Shown here in pieces: positions 63,339-64,000 of a stretch of DNA of 64,000 nucleotides (its first letter is position 1; every line of letters starts with the position of its first letter). The stretch is from Candidatus Melainabacteria bacterium. Lineage in GTDB: Bacteria > Cyanobacteriota > Vampirovibrionia > Gastranaerophilales > Gastranaerophilaceae. The stretch spans positions 186,001 to 250,000 of the forward strand of contig CP091731.1 of NCBI GenBank assembly GCA_022009935.1, read 5' to 3'. The position numbers were made by a program, and so were the translations under genes. Below the pieces are notes generated by a model. The model was not told the origin of the DNA. It did not search any database and saw nothing but the letters and a program-made list of their open reading frames with translations.

Positions 63339-64000
63339 TTACTTATCTCTATTTTTTAAACTAGTTTCAAATTCTTTAAGTGTTTTATCTCCGACAAGTT
63401 TTTCCAAAGAACTTCTTTTTAACATAAAATCTGATTTGGCTTTTTCATAATTGTCACAATGCAGTTTTGTAATAAGCATCAGCAATAAGTATATGAGCTT
63501 TGTTATTTAACTTTTCAGCGCGTTTATAACGTCTGTTTCGATATTCAAGAGTCGAATTTGCAAGCTTGAGCTGGTTGTAAGCTCCCATATACTCAAAATA
63601 GTTTTTTGCAAGTTTTTTTGAAGTTCATCAATTTTTCTCATCAAAACAATCATATCAGCATCAGTCACTTTAGTATATTTATAATTCAAATCATTGTCAG
63701 TGACACTCAATTGACTCAGCAAAGCACCTGAAGCTATTGCAGCTGTTGAAATAAAAGGATCTCCAAGTCCCATGCCTGCCAGTGAAGTGAAATTTGCAAG
63801 CGGTTTAATAATTTTTTGACCATAGTATCATCTTGCTTTCCTCCATCAGGATTTGAAAGCTTGTAAATAGCATACTTTATTGACTCGCTTAAAGATGCTG
63901 CACCATTCCATAATAGCTGTAAATCACTTGTAATATCTGCTTGATTGTCCTCAAGGTCGTATGTAATTTCATTTGATATATTTTTTAATGATAGTTTAGT
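63339..64000 (-). CDS. Helical hypothetical protein, 5' end outside the window, frameshifted
   Basis: The minus-strand frame is open at base 64000. Pieces: SDLQLLWNGAASLSESIKYA, then GMGLGDPFISTAAIASGALL, LNYKYTKVTDADMIVLMRKI with a coiled coil DELQKNLQKTI, and MGAYNQLKLANSTLEYRNRR, YKRAEKLNNKAHILIADAYY. Frames change near 63810, 63600 and 63465. Corrected stop at 63339. The periodic helices, with a YNQLKLANSTLEYRNRRYKR segment, recall TolC-type or other coiled-coil envelope proteins, but no assignment is made. Confidence 0.5.

Noticed and set aside
1..64000. Alternative genetic code (TGA as Trp) as an explanation for broken frames
   Set aside because: Breaks are mostly frame changes that need a one-base shift, Trp is encoded by TGG in intact genes, and TGA serves as real stop in ATGA overlaps.

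Overview
The window is strongly AT-rich and uses the standard bacterial code: TGA ends genes, including ATGA start/stop overlaps, and Trp is TGG. Gene content points to a diderm, anaerobic or fermentative bacterium. It has an SLH-domain envelope protein, RNase HIII, a four-subunit 2-oxoacid:ferredoxin oxidoreductase, a split archaeal-type ferredoxin-linked glutamate synthase, an ECF-type biotin permease and a type IV pilin-like protein. This fits gut Vampirovibrionia/Melainabacteria (Gastranaerophilales-like), but that is an inference from gene content only. Nearly every long gene, including essential ones (secA, glmU, rnhC, pgi, ruvC), is broken by single-base indels, often in homopolymers. 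I treat these as sequencing errors and give reconciled gene spans.

Layout. 0-9.3 kb: housekeeping genes (rsmA end, acpS, glmU, prs, secA) and a membrane-anchored calpain-like protein. 9.4-15.4 kb: a large AAA/TPR-type protein facing a minus-strand block with a zinc-motif protein, a TonB-C-like membrane protein, a sigma-like protein and a secreted coiled coil. 15.5-25.4 kb: coaD and its coiled-coil neighbour, a lytic transglycosylase, rnhC, an alanine:sodium symporter, an amidase, pgi, tsaB and tsaE. 25.4-26.3 kb: a gene-free repeat array around a hairpin-rich, relatively GC-rich block. 26.3-31.4 kb: ruvC, a membrane protein, mtnA and a large tandem-repeat protein. 31.6-32.6 kb: three tandem copies of a two-gene cassette of tiny membrane proteins. 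32.8-35.6 kb: kor operon. 35.7-45.3 kb: a divergent nucleotidyltransferase-like protein, bioY, rimI, glutamate synthase genes, mtnP and a pilin-like gene. 45.4-59.5 kb: tRNA-Leu, then a long surface-polysaccharide cluster. 59.5-64 kb: a membrane-anchored transglutaminase-like protein, small genes, an SLH protein and a partial gene.

How genes work together. The polysaccharide cluster has GT2 and GT8 glycosyltransferases, galE, a uronate 4-epimerase, UDP-glucuronate decarboxylase and UDP-glucose dehydrogenase. Together these could supply UDP-galactose, UDP-glucuronate, UDP-galacturonate and UDP-xylose. It also has methyltransferases, an aminotransferase-HAD phosphatase fusion and a TupA-like ATP-grasp enzyme, which suggests a glycan whose uronic acids are amidated with a small amine. 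The kor and glt operons connect ferredoxin-linked carbon metabolism to ammonia assimilation.

Most unusual: the triplicated cassette at 31.6-32.6 kb, the repeat array at 25.4-26.3 kb, and three proteins with a short polar N-tail, a lysine cluster, one membrane segment and a large C-terminal part (calpain-like, tandem-repeat, transglutaminase-like).
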